NCBI GenBank assembly: GCA_015847255.1
Contig: JADLZK010002779.1
Span: forward strand, 62,001-126,000
Direction: 5' to 3'
DNA: 64,000 bases
Source: Hyparrhenia diplandra
Lineage: Eukaryota > Streptophyta > Magnoliopsida > Poales > Poaceae
The notes under the pieces are model-generated. The model was not told the DNA's origin. It searched no databases and saw nothing but the letters and a program-made list of their open reading frames with translations. Below, piece after piece: positions 12,501 to 23,159 of this stretch. The first letter of the stretch is position 1, and each line of letters begins with the position of its first letter. A program made the position numbers and the translations under genes.

Positions 12501-15500
12501 GGAGGATTCTGAATGTGATGACGCTGATGATGACGCTGATGGTGATGATGTGAATATTGAGGATAAGGATGCCAAGTCTCCCCTAGTTGGAGCTCAATAT
12601 GGTGCACAAATTACAGTAGTCGGTGACATAAAGAAAGAATCAAACAGTGTGATGAACACATCAGTGCCACCAAGCATATCTAGTGCAAGTGTACCATTGC
12701 ATACTTTAGACAGTAAAAGCAAATAGTTCAACTGATCCAGAAGTTGGAGATGATGCTAAAGACACTGAGATAGACGAAAGTAACCAAGGGGAGTCCTGGG
12801 TACAGGGTCTAGCTGAGGGTGACTACTGTGATCTTAGTGTGGAGGAACGCCTCAACGCTTTGGTTGCGCTTATTGGTGTTGCCACCGAAGGAAATTCTAT
12901 CCGTGCAATTCTGGAGGTAATGTTTCTATTGTAATTTGTTATTACCTCCATTCCAAATTATATGATGTTTTGGCTTTTCTAGATACTTTTCTTTTACTAT
13001 GTATCTAGACATAGTGTATAACTAGGTGCATAGCAAAAGAAATGTATCTAGAAAATCCAAAACGACTTATAATTTGGAACAGAGGGAGTACTTGCTATTT
13101 TCCCATTGAACATCATCTGAACTAGAGACTTTACAGGAACGCCTAGAAGCAGCAAGTGCTTTGAAAAAACAAATGTGGGCTGAGGCACAACTTGATAAGA
13201 GGCGTACGAGGGATGACTTTACTAGCAAGACACAATATGATTCTTGTGTGGGTATGAAGGTTGATACAGATCAAGAAAATAATGCTGCTGAAAGTAGCCT
13301 TACACCAGTGCATAACCCTATTAAAAAAACAATAACGGAAATGCCAGTTTGACGAACAATGATTTGCTTGTTGATAAGCAGAACCAGCTTATTAGTGCTG
13401 ATGCATTTCATCAGCGGAATGGTGTAAGCCGAGAATTGAGTACTAACCCTGAAAGTTTGTCTGTTCAGCAATATGCTTCATCTGAGAAAACTAGATCTCA
13501 GTTGAAAGCCTTCATAGGTCACAAGGCAGAACAGCTTTTTACGTGTACAGATCGCTACCCCTTGGACAAGATCGGAGACGGAACCGTATTGGCAGTTTTC
13601 TGCATCTTCATCATCCTATGACCCTGGTTCGGGAAGAATCTTTTTTGAATCTATAGATGGATACTGGAGGGTCATTGATTCATCTGAGGTAGTTGTTTCC
13701 TCAAAACAATCTTAGTTGCAATTTCATCAGCTAATATTCTCAATAGGTGGTCTCTAAAATATATTACTTCAATTACTTCAACTTTAGTTGGGTGGATCCA
13801 AAAAGTGCCCACTAGATCAACTTTAAATGATGGGGATTGTGGATTTTTGGTGTTTGTTTTCTTCTAAAATGTTGAAGGTGTAGTATAACATTGAAGTTGG
13901 ATTAATCAGGGGTCATGGTATTTGATAGCTGACAAGGGCCATCTATATTTTGTTGAAAAGCTTAGGGTAGCTGTCAACTCGTCATTCTCTTATTTGATAT
14001 TAATATATTATAAAATGCTTTGCTTAGAAGATTTTGTGCTTGTTTGTCCATGTCGTGGTTAGGCACAATGGTTTACTGACCAGTTATTATTGGCATTTAG
14101 CACTATTTCATTGGGAAACCAGTGTTTCTGCTGGTTATGAAATTATATGTGCCTAGTTTTGCTGGTTCCAGATAGTTATGATTCATACGAGATCCTGAAT
14201 GTCTTTTACTATCTGATTCCTTGTTGGCTGTGTCCTTGAAGATTACTGTTCACAGGGTTTTGAATTGTTGGCAGTAACTGCATATATCTTGTTCAGTTTC
14301 TAGAAAAACCTGTTAGTAAGTAGAGTGGTAGACTATTGAATACATACATAGCGAGCGGATATTAAGTTGCTAGCTTGACTGACTACATTATATACAGATC
14401 CTGTTGTACTGTTGCTTTAATGTGATTTCTGATTAAACATGCAGGCGTTTGAAGCTTTGGTAGCTTCCCTTGATACTGTGGCATCCGTGAGTCACATCTG
14501 CACTCAATGTTGCAAAGTATCGAGCCAACCTTTAAGGAAGCTGTTGAGAGGAAAAAGTGTGCTATCTTAGAACACACAACTGGACAAACTTTGAAAAATG
14601 GAAGTAATGAAAGTCCAAACTGCAACAATGAGTTTGGAAGTCCATGCAGTACCCTTTCTGGTGCTGCTTCTGATAATCTTATGGCATATTCAGATACTTT
14701 CAAGATAGAGATTGGGTGCAACGAAGCGAGAAAAATTCTATCTCAAAGAGGGCTTCCATGTTTCTGAAATGGATGTGGAGAGAGTGCTATGGTCACCAAT
14801 CCACATGCGCCATGAGATATGGAAAGAAGCGGTGCCCTGAGTTGATTCAATCTTGTGACCATTGCTACCAGATATACTTAGCTGAAGAAAGGCACTGTTC
14901 TTCTTGCCACAAGACATTCAAAACCCATTCACAATTTCTTGGAGCACTCATCACAATGTGAAGAAAAACAGCGAATAGATCCTAATTGGAAGACACAAAT
15001 TGTGGACCTTTCTGTACCCATAGGATTGAGATTGCTGAGGCTGATCTTAGCTACCATTGAGGTAAAGTGACATTTTTGTCATCATTCATTAGTGGCATCT
15101 ATCTTGTTTGTTGCAAAAAAAATGCTGTTTGTGTGACTTGTTAGATTGCATGTTGCAGGCTTCAGTACCGGCAGAAGCTCTCCTACCTTTTTGGACGGAC
15201 GGATTTCGAAAATCTTGGGGTGTGAAGTTGTATTCTGCATCATCTGCCGGAGAAGTCTTGCAGGTTGCGTTGCATGTTTTTTAACTACCTTTGTTTGTTA
15301 ATTAATTCCAGTGGCTAAGTCTGTAAGGATCAGAGAAGAGACCACTTTATAAAAAGACCAAAGAAAAGAGGGGCCCAAATTAGTATTTTCTTGGTAATTG
15401 GATGGTGAATTTGAGTATTAGTAGTACTTTTAGAAAAATTCTTTCGACAAGGGTGGCCCATGGTCCACCTTGGCCCTTTTGAACCTCCACCACTGTATAC

Positions 15501-16994
15501 AGCTATTACTAATAAGTTGTTAATGTATACCATAGCAACAATCTCAGGCTAGGCGAAATTGTTCTGAATCTTGTGCAAATTTTGACCTCTAGCGGAGTTG
15601 TGTAGCACTTTAATTTAGCAGTTCCTTATTGTAGACACTTATGAACCGACTTGGATAGTGTAAGAGGAGAATTTGCATGGTTTAAGAAGCCTGATTTTAA
15701 TTTATGATATTTATCATCATCAAAAACTTTGTGTGCGTATCTAAATCCTGCCATGTCATATTTCTGCAGATGCTTAGTGTGCTGGAAGGTGCAATAAAAG
15801 CGAGATTACTTATCAGCTAACTTTGAAACGACAACTGAGTTGCTTAGTTCGAACACACAAGATGCTACCCAGAATTCAATTGGAGGTTCTGGATCTGCCA
15901 CTGTACTTCCATGGGTTCCTGACACTACCGCTGCTGTCTTTAAGATTGTTAGACTTGGATGCTTCCATCTCATATCCACTTAATCCAAAGTTGGGTTCGA
16001 ATAAGGAGCAAGAAGCTGGGGATTTCATGGTGAGCCCTATGGCTTATTATTATCGCATCAAAAGACTAGTGGTGACTACATGTGGTAATTGATCCTCTTG
16101 ATCTGCTATGTCTGGATCAGTAACATGATTCTGTTTTTTTTTTCACTGTGCAGAAGCTTCCACCAAGATACCCTAACATTAACAAGAACAAACAAGAAAG
16201 AGAACAGTTCAGACCTATTGGTTTTGATCAGCAGGATGGAGCATTGCTAACTAACAGCAATGGCCGTAGAGGTCGTGGACGGGGAGGTAGAGGTAGCAGG
16301 GGAGGTAGATCTCGTGGCCGTGGTGGTAGGGTTTCCAGGGGTATTGGCAGCTCTTCCAGGGTTCAGTTCAGGGATGACAATAGTGTGCCCCATGGGAGAG
16401 CCCCTCGAAAGAATGCACGTGGTGGGCGTAGTAACCGGGGCCGTGGCCGTGGACTCCGAACTGTTAGACCTCGACAACCATCTGAGCTCAGTGCCAGATC
16501 AATTCCAAAGGCAAACCTATTGGGCAGCTTTAGCATGTTAAGTAAGGCAAATCACACTGGCACTATGCATTCTCCTGAGAGCTCGGGTGCAGAAGAGTGG
16601 GCCTTGGAGAGAAGGGAATATGCCAATGATGATGATAACAGTTCGGTCTCTCAGTCGGATGATTCAGAGGAGGAAAATGGGGAGCCTATGAACGAGGAAT
16701 ATGATGAGCAGATTTCAGGCTATAGAAGGGACAATTCGAGTCCAGCCCTGTACAAATGATGGATGATGTGAGTGACGATAATGAGGAGGATGCTGAAGGA
16801 GATGAGGGTGAGGAGGATGGGAGGACTATGAAGCTGAAGATCCTGCTGGTGATGAGGATGATGACGTTGAGATGGGTGGGGATGATGATCTTTCGGACGA
16901 TGACGATGACAATGATGATGGTGGAGATGGAGCAGCCAACGTAGATGAGGATGAAGCTGGTACATCATCATATTCTTCTGAGTATAGTGAATAG
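6555..16994 (+). CDS. RLT: Homeobox-DDT domain protein, RLT1/RLT2 type (ISWI partner)
   Basis: Large nuclear protein in 18 exons: 6555-6747, 6851-7345, 7714-7790, 8207-8694, 8787-8879, 8958-9122, 9235-9454, 9555-9655, 10001-10087, 10427-10579, 10676-10831, 11959-12168, 12252-12916, 13137-13688, 14445-15061, 15159-15263, 15770-16029, 16154-16994; all introns are GT-AG. Domain order: homeodomain across exons 1-2 (helix 3 'LQMWFCHRRLKDRK'), Glu/Arg-rich coiled coil (exons 5-7), DDT domain (exons 7-10, 'GDFLGLPSFTLDEFVQAL'), HARE-HTH (exons 12-13, 'LTPGTVKFAAFHVLS'), WSD-like segment (exons 14-15, 'RIFFESIDGYWRVIDSSE'), a Cys-rich part in exon 15, an RGG-rich tract and an acidic tail. Arabidopsis RLT1/RLT2 bind ISWI ATPases CHR11/CHR17 in nucleosome spacing and flowering control. 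The frame slips at least a dozen times (for example near 8505, 12336, 12722, 13326, 14475, 14925, 15797, 16752, 16822), often in homopolymers. In exon 1 another frame reads as a Gly/Ser/Ala-rich N-terminus, suggesting two more compensating slips. Confidence 0.93.
9883..9944. repeat. 31-bp perfect tandem duplication in an intron
   Basis: The unit catcatggaattgcatatct... occurs twice back to back (9883-9913 and 9914-9944) with a few bases of a third copy. It lies in intron 8 of the homeobox-DDT gene. The copies look identical, so the event is recent or is an assembly duplication. Confidence 0.8.
12945..13088. mobile_element. Stowaway MITE inside an intron of the homeobox-DDT gene
   Basis: The left end CTCCATTCCAAATTATA and the inverted right end CTCCCTCTGTTCCAAATTATA form a clear terminal inverted repeat, with TA on each side (12943-12944 and 13089-13090). 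The interior is AT-rich and itself folds back ('gtatctagacatagtgtata'). About 144 bases, as expected for a Stowaway element. It lies wholly within intron 13. Confidence 0.75.
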
Positions 16995-17550
16995 TGAGAG
17001 TGGATTGAAGAAGTTGTGCAGGGTTCTGGTAAGTGATGTAACGGAGGCTTTGGTGGGCTCACCAACACTAATGCTGAGTTGACAAACTACTTGGCTGCCA
17101 ATTCTAAACTGTGTTGTGGCTCCTTATTAGATAGAAGCCAGTCAACCTTAGAAGATCGGCTTTGTACATGGATGTTCGAATCAGATCATTTGTGGTGTAT
17201 ACATACATACCAATTACCAAAAAAAATAAAAAGGGTTCAATCAGTTTTTTCTTCTTCAGCTACTCTTTTCATTGTGGCTTTTTTGCTACATCTCGTTTTG
17301 CTAGGTATATCTTTTTTTTTTTTTTTTTTTTTTTTTTGCGGAACGTTTTGCTAGGTATATCTAGCCATAACGAAGCAAAATGGATGTACCAAAATACTTA
17401 TAATTTGTGATGACTTATTATAATTTAGAACTGAGGAAGTATAATTTGGAACAGAGGGTTCTCTGTAGTACAGTTGTCTCAAGCTTTGCTTACTATGAAT
17501 ATATAATAGTAACTGTATACTCAGCTATGGACCATGGTCCATGGACAATT
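16995..17550. other. 3' UTR of the homeobox-DDT gene and MITE debris
   Basis: After the stop at 16994 comes AT-rich 3' sequence, a poly-T run of about 27 near 17310-17337, and a decayed element end around 17395-17455 ('cttataatttgtgatgactt' and 'ataatttggaacagaggg') that resembles Stowaway termini. The phrase 'gttttgctaggtatatct' occurs on both sides of the poly-T run, suggesting an insertion with a small duplication. Confidence 0.45.
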
Positions 17551-20155
17551 CCAGACCAAAATTCGATACCTTCTGGCCCATAAACCTGAGGCCGAGGCGC
17601 CCCGCGACCCCAGTCCGCCCCTCCCCAAACCCGTTTGTTTCCCATTCGGATCGCCACTCCGCCATCCCATCCAGCACCACCTGCTGCTCTTCTTCTCATC
17701 TCCACCGCCGTCACCGCTCCTCTCTCTTCTCCTCCCGCGATTTTTTGTCAGCCTTGCTAAGGTAAAGACTGAAAAGAGAAATCTCCTCGTCCCTATCAAT
17801 CGATTCATCAATCCATGCCACTTTCCCCGGCGCCCGCACGCACGCGGCGCCGCTAGCGAGCCTTACGCACGCGCCGCGAGGCGATGCCGCGCACACCACG
17901 CCACCCCTTCTTCCCCGAGCCGCCCCCCGCCCACCGCCCTCCCCGCCGGGCCGGCGCCGAGCAGGGCGCCCGCCGCCTCCCCCCGCCCACATCTTCTCCA
18001 ACCCCGCCACCGAGCACCCGCCGCTACCGGAGCCCGCCGCCGCCATGGATTCCGCGACCCCGCCGTTTACCCATACCCACCGATGGCCGCCGCCCGGCCG
18101 GGCGGCGCCACCGCCGCCGCCACCACGGCCGAGCCGCCACCATCGCCACGTCACGATCGCCGCCGCCGCCGGCCGGCCGGATTCTATACCCGGGAGAGGA
18201 TGGAGGCGGCAGGGAGCTCGCCGGGCGACCGCTGAACCCTAAACCGGCGTCGGGCGGCTGAACCCTAAAGCTACGGACGACGGGCGGAACCCTAAAGCTA
18301 GGCGGCGGCGGGCGCTCCGCCCACCGCGCCGCATAAGGCGCCATCGCCGCCGGGCCGCCCGCCACACCACCTCGCTCCCGGCAAGACGCCGCAGCAGCGC
18401 TGGGCTGGCGCGCCACGCCCCGCGGCGCGGCGTAGCGGCGCGCTGCAGGCGCCGTGATAAGGATCGTGCACTTTCCCCAGTCCGGAGTAGAGTCGGGCGG
18501 CTGCACGCACCAGGGCGGCGCGGCTAACATGGGCTGGAGCCGCGAGCCTTTGCTGCGTGGGCGCACACTAGCTGCTCGTCGAAACCCCTGTGGAGTGAAT
18601 GAATAGGGATAATTAAGGCACCGGTGGATCTGGATCCTTCTATGAATTTCCTTATGTTTTGATTGGATTGGGTCAGACGCACAGATAGCTTGTGTTGTGA
18701 TTGTGCCTGGCTATACACATTAATAGATTGTGTCTATTGGAATGGTAAATCGAAAACAAACTAGCGTGTCATCCTACCTAGCTGTGTGATGAGCCGTGAG
18801 GGCAAATGCCTGGAACAGGATGGGCATGGTGGTAGTATTATCTAACAACTCGCTTTCAACTCTCGTGATGAGCCCGGCCCCGCCGGAGTTCGCCGAGCCG
18901 CTTCAATCCCGCCGGACACGAGCATGTCCAAGCGCCCGCACGCACGCTCGCGGCTACTACCTCTACCGCCGCGAGGCATCGCGGCGCCGCCGGCAGCTCG
19001 CGACGGTGCCGGTGGCCGGGGCCGGGCGCTGCACTCGACCGCTGGCCACCGGGCGCCCGCCCCCGCCGGATCGCACCTCCTGCACTCCGCAGGGGCCTCG
19101 AGCGGCGGCACGGTGCCCGCACTCGCGGTCGACCGTCGCCGCCTATGTCGGGCGTCATGCGCTTGCTGCCCACGCGCGCCGGCGACTCATCCCGGCCGCA
19201 TCGGCGCGCCGCCTCGCGGGACGTTGTGATGGGGTGCCCCTCCAGCGGCTTTGTGTGGCCTCCCCGCGAGGTAGTGGCGCCCGGGCTTGCCGCCCGGGCC
19301 GCCGCTAGGTTGGGTCTGATCTCGGATGTCGCTTATTGGGAGGCCCCCGCCGAGCTAGAGTTGGTGCCAACCGACCTACTCGACAGCGCCCTCACAGTGC
19401 GGAAGAGGTCGGGCGCGGGCAATACGGGACCGTGGGCGGAACAGTGCTCACCTGGAAGTTCCCTATGGAGGATCGCCGCGCCACCACCCCTACCCCTCCG
19501 CGGGCCGGGATTGGTGGGACGATCTTGTGGCCATGGAGTTTGCGGCACCTCGCCGCCCGCCGTGGCGCCGCAGGATCGGCGCCCCATCCACTGGGCGACC
19601 GAGCTGGCCGCTGCAGAGATCCAAGCCCGTAGGTCGCTTCTCCGGTACCGGGGATCGCGGTGCGACCACGACGGACCGGGTGGAGCGATTGCAGGCCACT
19701 GTCCGCCCGGAGCTGGGGTGACGCGGGGCGGAGGTGGGCACCCCTCCGCCCGTGGACGCCGCGACCTCGCCCAGCCGCCGACGCCAGATTCACCCTCTCT
19801 CGCGCAAAACCGCCGCTTTGTTGACTCTTTTCCGCCGCCGGAGTAACCGGGCCGACCGCGCCGCCACCTCACCTCCATGCCACACGCATTCTAGAGTGGA
19901 TCCCAAGGCGCAGCGGTCCACCCAACAGTTTAAGTCCGCTTCCGAGATCCGCAACCGGAGAGGCGGGCTCGCAGTCATGCTCAACAAGTGGGAGGGACGC
20001 CCGATGGTGCAAGCTCGGGAACCCCGGACTCGGCGGTCGCGAGCCAGGCCTGCCCCACTTCGGGCGGTTCTGTACCGCATGACAAGTGTGAGGCGTCGCG
20101 GGTCCTCTTTCCCATGATGCGCCGCCCGCCACCCCACCCCCCCTCGTTTTAGTCG
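17551..20155. other. GC-rich block with no convincing gene
   Basis: Very GC-rich DNA with long ORFs open on both strands at once, so ORF length means little. The motif 'gaaccctaaa' recurs three times at 18232-18297, resembling a telo-box-like plant promoter or leader element. At about 19400-19450 one frame reads 'AEEVGRGQYGTVGGTV', which looks like a protein-kinase glycine loop, but the neighbouring sequence is not kinase-like. This may be a decayed TE or gene fragment; I cannot name it. Confidence 0.4.
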
Positions 20156-20640
20156 CTAGTCGCTCATTGATTTTTAGTTTAGCGCACCACTCTAAGTGTC
20201 CCCGTTAAAGCCGGGTGGCTTTTGTTTGTGTGTTTGCGAGTAGGTCCACGACAACTCGTTATGGGTGTACGCTAGGATGTAAAAACATTCGCACTCTCTT
20301 AATGGGGAACGAGCAAGTTAATGCGATTTGGAAAAAAAACAACTATCACATTAACTATCACATCGAATGGTTATGGCACATGTATGAAATATTAAATGTA
20401 GATGGAAAAACTAGTTACACACTTTTAGATTTACAATAAATCTTTTTAAACCTAATTACTTTATGATTATTCATAAGTAATACGGTAACTGCATGTGTTA
20501 ATGTTTATAGTCAAAAGACTCATTTCGCGGTAGATGAGTTATAAAGTGAGTTTTTTTTATTTAGTTTCAAAAACCCTTTTAACATCCGGTCAAATATTCA
20601 ACGTGACACCAAGAAATTTTCACGAATTAAACTCAGCCGA
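20156..20640. other. AT-rich intergenic stretch
   Basis: An AT-rich stretch with no supported gene follows the GC-rich block abruptly near 20160. It ends at the promoter of the DnaJ gene. I see no clear terminal repeats. Confidence 0.35.
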
Positions 20641-20736
20641 GTCGGACTAAATTTCAACACCATATCGAAGACGGAGGAGTACTGATGGTCCGTCCCTGAC
20701 AGCTATGCACGCTGCACGCACGCGTCCGTCTCACGT

Positions 20737-20742
20737 CACGTG
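20737..20742 (+). promoter_or_regulatory. G-box (CACGTG)
   Basis: A perfect palindromic CACGTG lies within tcacgtcacgtgag, about 320 bases before the DnaJ start codon. G-boxes bind bZIP and bHLH factors in plants and are common in stress and ABA-responsive promoters. The function here is inferred from position only. Confidence 0.5.
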
Positions 20743-20805
20743 AGTCGTGGGAGCTCCACCTGGGCTGCGGTGCGGCCCTAGATTCCGCGCGCAGGCTCCT
20801 GCGCC

Positions 20806-20818
20806 TTCCAGAAGCTTC
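20806..20818 (+). promoter_or_regulatory. Perfect three-module heat-shock element
   Basis: The sequence TTCcaGAAgcTTC gives three alternating nTTCn/nGAAn modules with exact 5-base spacing, the consensus for a heat-shock factor trimer. It lies 238 bases before the DnaJ start codon, in the region expected for promoter or leader, and fits a heat-inducible co-chaperone gene. Confidence 0.7.
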
Positions 20819-21055
20819 CACACCCGTCTCCGGATCGGTCTCGTCTCCTCCTCTATCCAGACACTTCCCTCTTCCCCCTTTTCTCTCCCTCCTCTCCTCC
20901 CTTCCCTCCACCGCACCAAACAAACCTCACCGAGTCGCAACGCAACGGCATCGAGAACAACGCGAACGGCCAAACGAGAGCGAGTCTCCGGCGATTTCGA
21001 AGAGCGCGGCCACGCCAAAGCGGCGAAGCGCCAAGAAAGAAAGCAAGCAGCAGCC

Positions 21056-23159
21056 ATGGGGCTTGACTACTACAAGATCCTGGGCGTCGACAAGGGCGCA
21101 TCCGACGACGACCTCAAGAAGGCCTACCGCAAGCTCGCCATGAAGTGGCACCCCGACAAGAACCCCAACAACAAGAAGGAGGCCGAGAACAAGTTCAAGC
21201 AGATCTCGGAGGCGTACGAGGTAAGTCCGGCGTCCGGAGGAGATCCACCCCAGATTCATCTCCCCAGCCTGCCCAATCTCGAGCTCAGCAATGTCGTGAC
21301 GTGCTCTGACTCTGTGTCCGTGCAGGTTCTCAGCGACCCGCAGAAGCGCGCGGTGTACGACCAGTACGGCGAGGAGGGGCTCAAGGGGCAGGTGCCGCCG
21401 CCCGGGCGCCGGCGGGGCGGGCCCCCGGCGGGGCGACCTTCTTCTCCACCGGCGGCGACGGGCCGACGACGTTCCGGTTCAACCCGCGCAACGCGGAGGA
21501 CATCTTCGCCGAGTTCTTCGGCGCCTCCAGCCCCTTCGGTGGTATGGGCGGCGGCGGCATGGGCGGCAGCGGTATGGGCGGTGGGATGCCCGGCATGCGG
21601 ACCGGCGGGACGAGGTTCTCCTCGTCCATCTTTGGGGATGATATATTCGGCTCTGCGTTCGGCGGCGGCCCGGACGGGCACGGCATGCACACCGGCGGCC
21701 GGCCCGTGAAGGCGCCGGCCATCGAGCGGAAGCTGCCGTGCAGCCTCGAGGAGCTGTACAAGGGCACCACCAAGAAGATGAAGATTTCCAGGGAAATTGC
21801 TGACGCCAGTGGGTAAGTGTCTGCCTTCTTTTCAAATCTATGTCTCAGCATTATTCATTTAGCGTTGTCGATTAGTAATTGTATATGCGTTAACCAGATG
21901 AACTGATCCGTGTCAGATTTATGCTTGGTTAATTTCTTCTGTTGGATTCAAGCTGAACTTGCATGTATCATATCATGTATGTGTAGTTGGCGCCTTAAAC
22001 CTGTTCAATTTAGTCATACAATGTTATTCATCCGCCCTCGGTTACTCCCTCCCTCCTAAAATGAGTTCAATTCTAGATCTTAATCAAGTTCAGTTTTCTT
22101 AAATTTGACATTATAGAAGATAGTATCATCATTTATGTCTGGTTTAGTATTCCATGATGATTAATCTGATGACTTAGTATCAACATTTACCTGGTTTAGT
22201 ATTCCATGATTAATCTGATGACATTTAAAATTGTTCTACTCCTAGCCAACTACATCTGCACTCTGTTTTTATTTGTCAATTTTTCATTGTTGATGGTGTG
22301 TTGAGCTAAACCAACTTTCATCTAACCATTGCAGTAGTGGTTAGAGGTTACGTGGGAAGCTTGTTAGTTTTCGGTTTGTGGGGATCGAGATGTTTGTCTA
22401 ATAAGGACCAGCTCTTTTCTTTGCGACAGTAGTTTCCACTTGCCAGGTGGGTGGATCAAACGTATTGTTTGAGCTTTACTGCTTTTTTAGCATCAGTAGC
22501 TCACTCAGTTGAATTGATTTGCATTTGCCATTTGGATGTATTAGCTTTACTGCTTTAGCATCGGTGGCTCAGTTGAATTGGTTTGAATTTGCCATTTGAT
22601 GTGTCAACTTGTTTGGTCTGTCAGTACATGAGCTAGCTCCACAACTACTACAAAACAAGTAAGCTGAGCTCCATTTGCATCTTGTGTACTGACCACTGCT
22701 ACCCTCTGTGTGTGTGTGCAGGAAGACAATCCCAGTGGAAGAGATCCTAACGATCGACGTGAAGCCAGGGTGGAAGAAGGGCACCAAGATCACCTTCCCA
22801 GAGAAGGGCAATGAGACGCCCAACACGATCCCGGCGGACCTCGTCTTCATCATCGACGAGAAGCCGCACCCGGTGTTCACCCCGCGACGGCAATGACCTG
22901 GTGGTGACCCAGAAGATCCCGCTGGCGGAGGCCCTGGCAGGGTACACACGCGCACGTGACGACGCTGGACGGGCGCAGCCTGACGGTGCCTATCAGCCCG
23001 TTATCCACCCGGGTACGAGGAGGTGGTTCGTTCGGGCGAGGGCATGCCCATCCCCAAGGACCCGTCGAGGAAGGGCAACCTCCGGATCGTTCGACATCGT
23101 TCCCGGCGAGGCTCACGCCGGACCAGAAGGCAGGTGTCAAGAGGCTGCTCGGGCAGTAG
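21056..23159 (+). CDS. Class B (type II) DnaJ/Hsp40 co-chaperone
   Basis: Three exons: 21056-21220, 21326-21812, 22722-23159, with GT-AG introns. The J domain occupies about residues 3-68 with the catalytic HPD motif at residues 32-34, which stimulates the Hsp70 ATPase. A Gly/Met-rich linker (GGMGGGGMGGSGMGGGMPGM) follows, then the C-terminal substrate-binding domain ('RKLPCSLEELYKGTTKKMKI', 'GWKKGTKITFPEKGNE') ending 'LTPDQKAGVKRLLGQ'. There is no CxxCxGxG zinc finger, so this is a DNAJB1/Sis1-like protein of the cytosol or nucleus, near the usual 340 residues. Exon 2 contains a pair of compensating slips around 21395-21415 in a G/C run, and exon 3 has slips near 22882 (extra C), 22945, 23005 and 23030-23095. 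Splice sites and both domains remain intact, so I regard it as a working gene with sequence errors. A perfect heat-shock element upstream suggests heat induction. Confidence 0.93.
22132..22228. repeat. Imperfect tandem repeat in DnaJ intron 2
   Basis: The phrase 'tggtttagtattccatgat' followed by 'taatctgatgac' occurs twice, about 55 bases apart. A second imperfect pair in the same intron covers about 22477-22603 ('tttactgctttt..agcatc' and 'cagttgaattg'). Both suggest slippage or small duplications in the intron. Confidence 0.6.

Noticed and set aside
17310..17337. Poly-T tracts (also near 34515 and 42180) as SINE tails
   Set aside because: No tRNA-like SINE head adjoins any of the tracts, so they are treated as simple homopolymers.
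19145..19846. 233-codon ORF in the GC-rich block
   Set aside because: Several long frames overlap on both strands; open length is expected at this GC content and no family is evident.
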